Positions 63,392 through 64,000 of a stretch of 64,000 nucleotides of DNA are shown one piece after another. Origin of the DNA: Planctomycetota bacterium (GTDB taxonomy: Bacteria > Planctomycetota > B15-G4 > SIAN01); the NCBI GenBank assembly GCA_016795285.1, contig JAEUIC010000013.1:62001-126000 (forward strand), in the 5' to 3' direction. The translations under genes were made by a program, and so were the position numbers. How positions within the stretch are numbered: position 1 is the first letter of the stretch; every line of letters begins with the position of its first letter. The notes beneath the pieces were generated by a model. That model saw only the letters and a program-made list of their open reading frames with translations, was not told the DNA's origin and ran no database searches.

Positions 63392-64000
63392 CACGCGCCC
63401 GCCGGAGCGGCCGCGAGGTCGAGCACGCCCGGCTGGACGCGCTCGAGCGCGCGGCGCAGGCCGAGCAGCTCGGTGACCTTGCCTTGCAGCACGACCGACT
63501 CCGAGCCGCCGCTCGCGGAGCCCGGTTGGCGCACGCGGACCGCCTCGTAGACGATGTCGGGAACCCCGTCGATGACGAGGCCGAAGTGGTGCCCTTCGAG
63601 GGCGTAGACCACCACGCGGACGTCGCCTTCGGCATGCGCCCACGACGGATCGCCCGCCGCATGCACCAGCGGCATGATCTCGCCGCGGTACTGCACCACC
63701 GGCGCGTCGCCGCCGAACTCGACCTGCTCGCGCTTGAACTCCTCGAGTCGCGCGGCGTCGGCCAGCGGCACCGCCATGCGGCGGCCGCCGGCCTGGAAGA
63801 CGAGGAACGTGCTGGCCTCGACGAAGTCGGAAGCCGCGTCGTCGGCGTGCTTCTCGGCGATGCCGCGCTCCTGCAGCTTGGCGACCACGCCGCCCGCCTG
63901 GCCGACGCCGCAGACGTCGAGGATCAGCGCGACGCGGCCGTCGCCCATGATCGTGACGCCGGCGTAGACCTCGATGCTCTTCAGCATCTTGCAGAGCGGC
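63391..64000 (-). CDS. cheA: CheA histidine kinase, C-terminal part (5' end outside the window)
   Basis: The gene enters from the right edge of the window. The first visible sequence ([37 protein letters not shown]) is the end of the CheA ATP-binding/regulatory junction. A CheW-like regulatory domain follows ([53 protein letters not shown]). The Hpt and kinase domains are not visible. It would phosphorylate CheY and CheB. Confidence 0.92.
   Translation of the reverse strand, partial: PLCKMLKSIEVYAGVTIMGDGRVALILDVCGVGQAGGVVAKLQERGIAEKHADDAASDFVEASTFLVFQAGGRRMAVPLADAARLEEFKREQVEFGGDAPVVQYRGEIMPLVHAAGDPSWAHAEGDVRVVVYALEGHHFGLVIDGVPDIVYEAVRVRQPGSASGGSESVVLQGKVTELLGLRRALERVQPGVLDLAAAPAGA

Overview
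The window is a very GC-rich, densely coded bacterial chromosome segment. Genes are long, signal peptides and lipoboxes are frequent, and neighbouring genes often overlap as ATGA, GTGA or TGATG. Several features point to Planctomycetota as the best guess: a Ser/Thr kinase carrying a formylglycine-generating-enzyme-like tail next to an ECF sigma factor, exported HEAT/VWA and HEAT/cyclophilin proteins, a DUF1570-like secreted protein, and a type III PKS locus. Myxococcota, Acidobacteriota or a related deep lineage cannot be excluded, because the window has no rRNA or other phylogenetic marker.

Layout. 1-6.45 kb: the end of a serine beta-lactamase-like/VanX-like dipeptidase fusion, a TMTC-like membrane protein with TPRs, and a large carboxypeptidase-regulatory-like surface protein. 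6.4-17.7 kb (minus strand): a run of seven genes, in transcription order YceI-like protein, lipoprotein, type III PKS, kinase-FGE fusion, ECF sigma factor, RHS/YD-repeat protein and a CFI-box C-terminal protein. Divergent from it, 18.0-21.2 kb carries an MMPL/RND lipid-type exporter and an FAD-dependent oxidoreductase. The PKS, exporter, oxidoreductase and YceI genes together look like a phenolic-lipid or lipoquinone biosynthesis and export locus. 21.2-22.3 kb holds a small membrane protein and an AT-hook/H1-like DNA-binding protein.

22.5-29.6 kb is a visibly less GC-rich island next to tRNA-Arg(CCT). It is bounded by two 50-bp near-identical copies of the tRNA 3' end (47/50). It holds a zinc alcohol dehydrogenase, a ferritin-like fragment, a Ser/Gly repeat protein, a di-haem cytochrome lipoprotein, a broken Fic gene, a coiled-coil lipoprotein and the tail of a tyrosine recombinase beside the tRNA.

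30-48.5 kb: a second ECF sigma factor, a 13-bp tandem repeat, a thioredoxin-like/HEAT/VWA protein with a membrane partner, a DUF1570-like protein with a degenerate HExxH motif, a HEAT/cyclophilin lipoprotein, two M28-PDZ peptidases, a CocE-type hydrolase, two TPR-type proteins and a short GH95-like protein. 48.5-58 kb: a PBP1C/alpha-2-macroglobulin pair, the MgtE magnesium transporter and an RsuA/RluB-type pseudouridine synthase. 58.2-64 kb: one chemotaxis-like operon reading cheA (cut by the window end), cheW, a soluble mcp, cheB, cheR, cheY, cheX and a cheC/cheX-like gene. No CRISPR array, rRNA or insertion sequence was seen.
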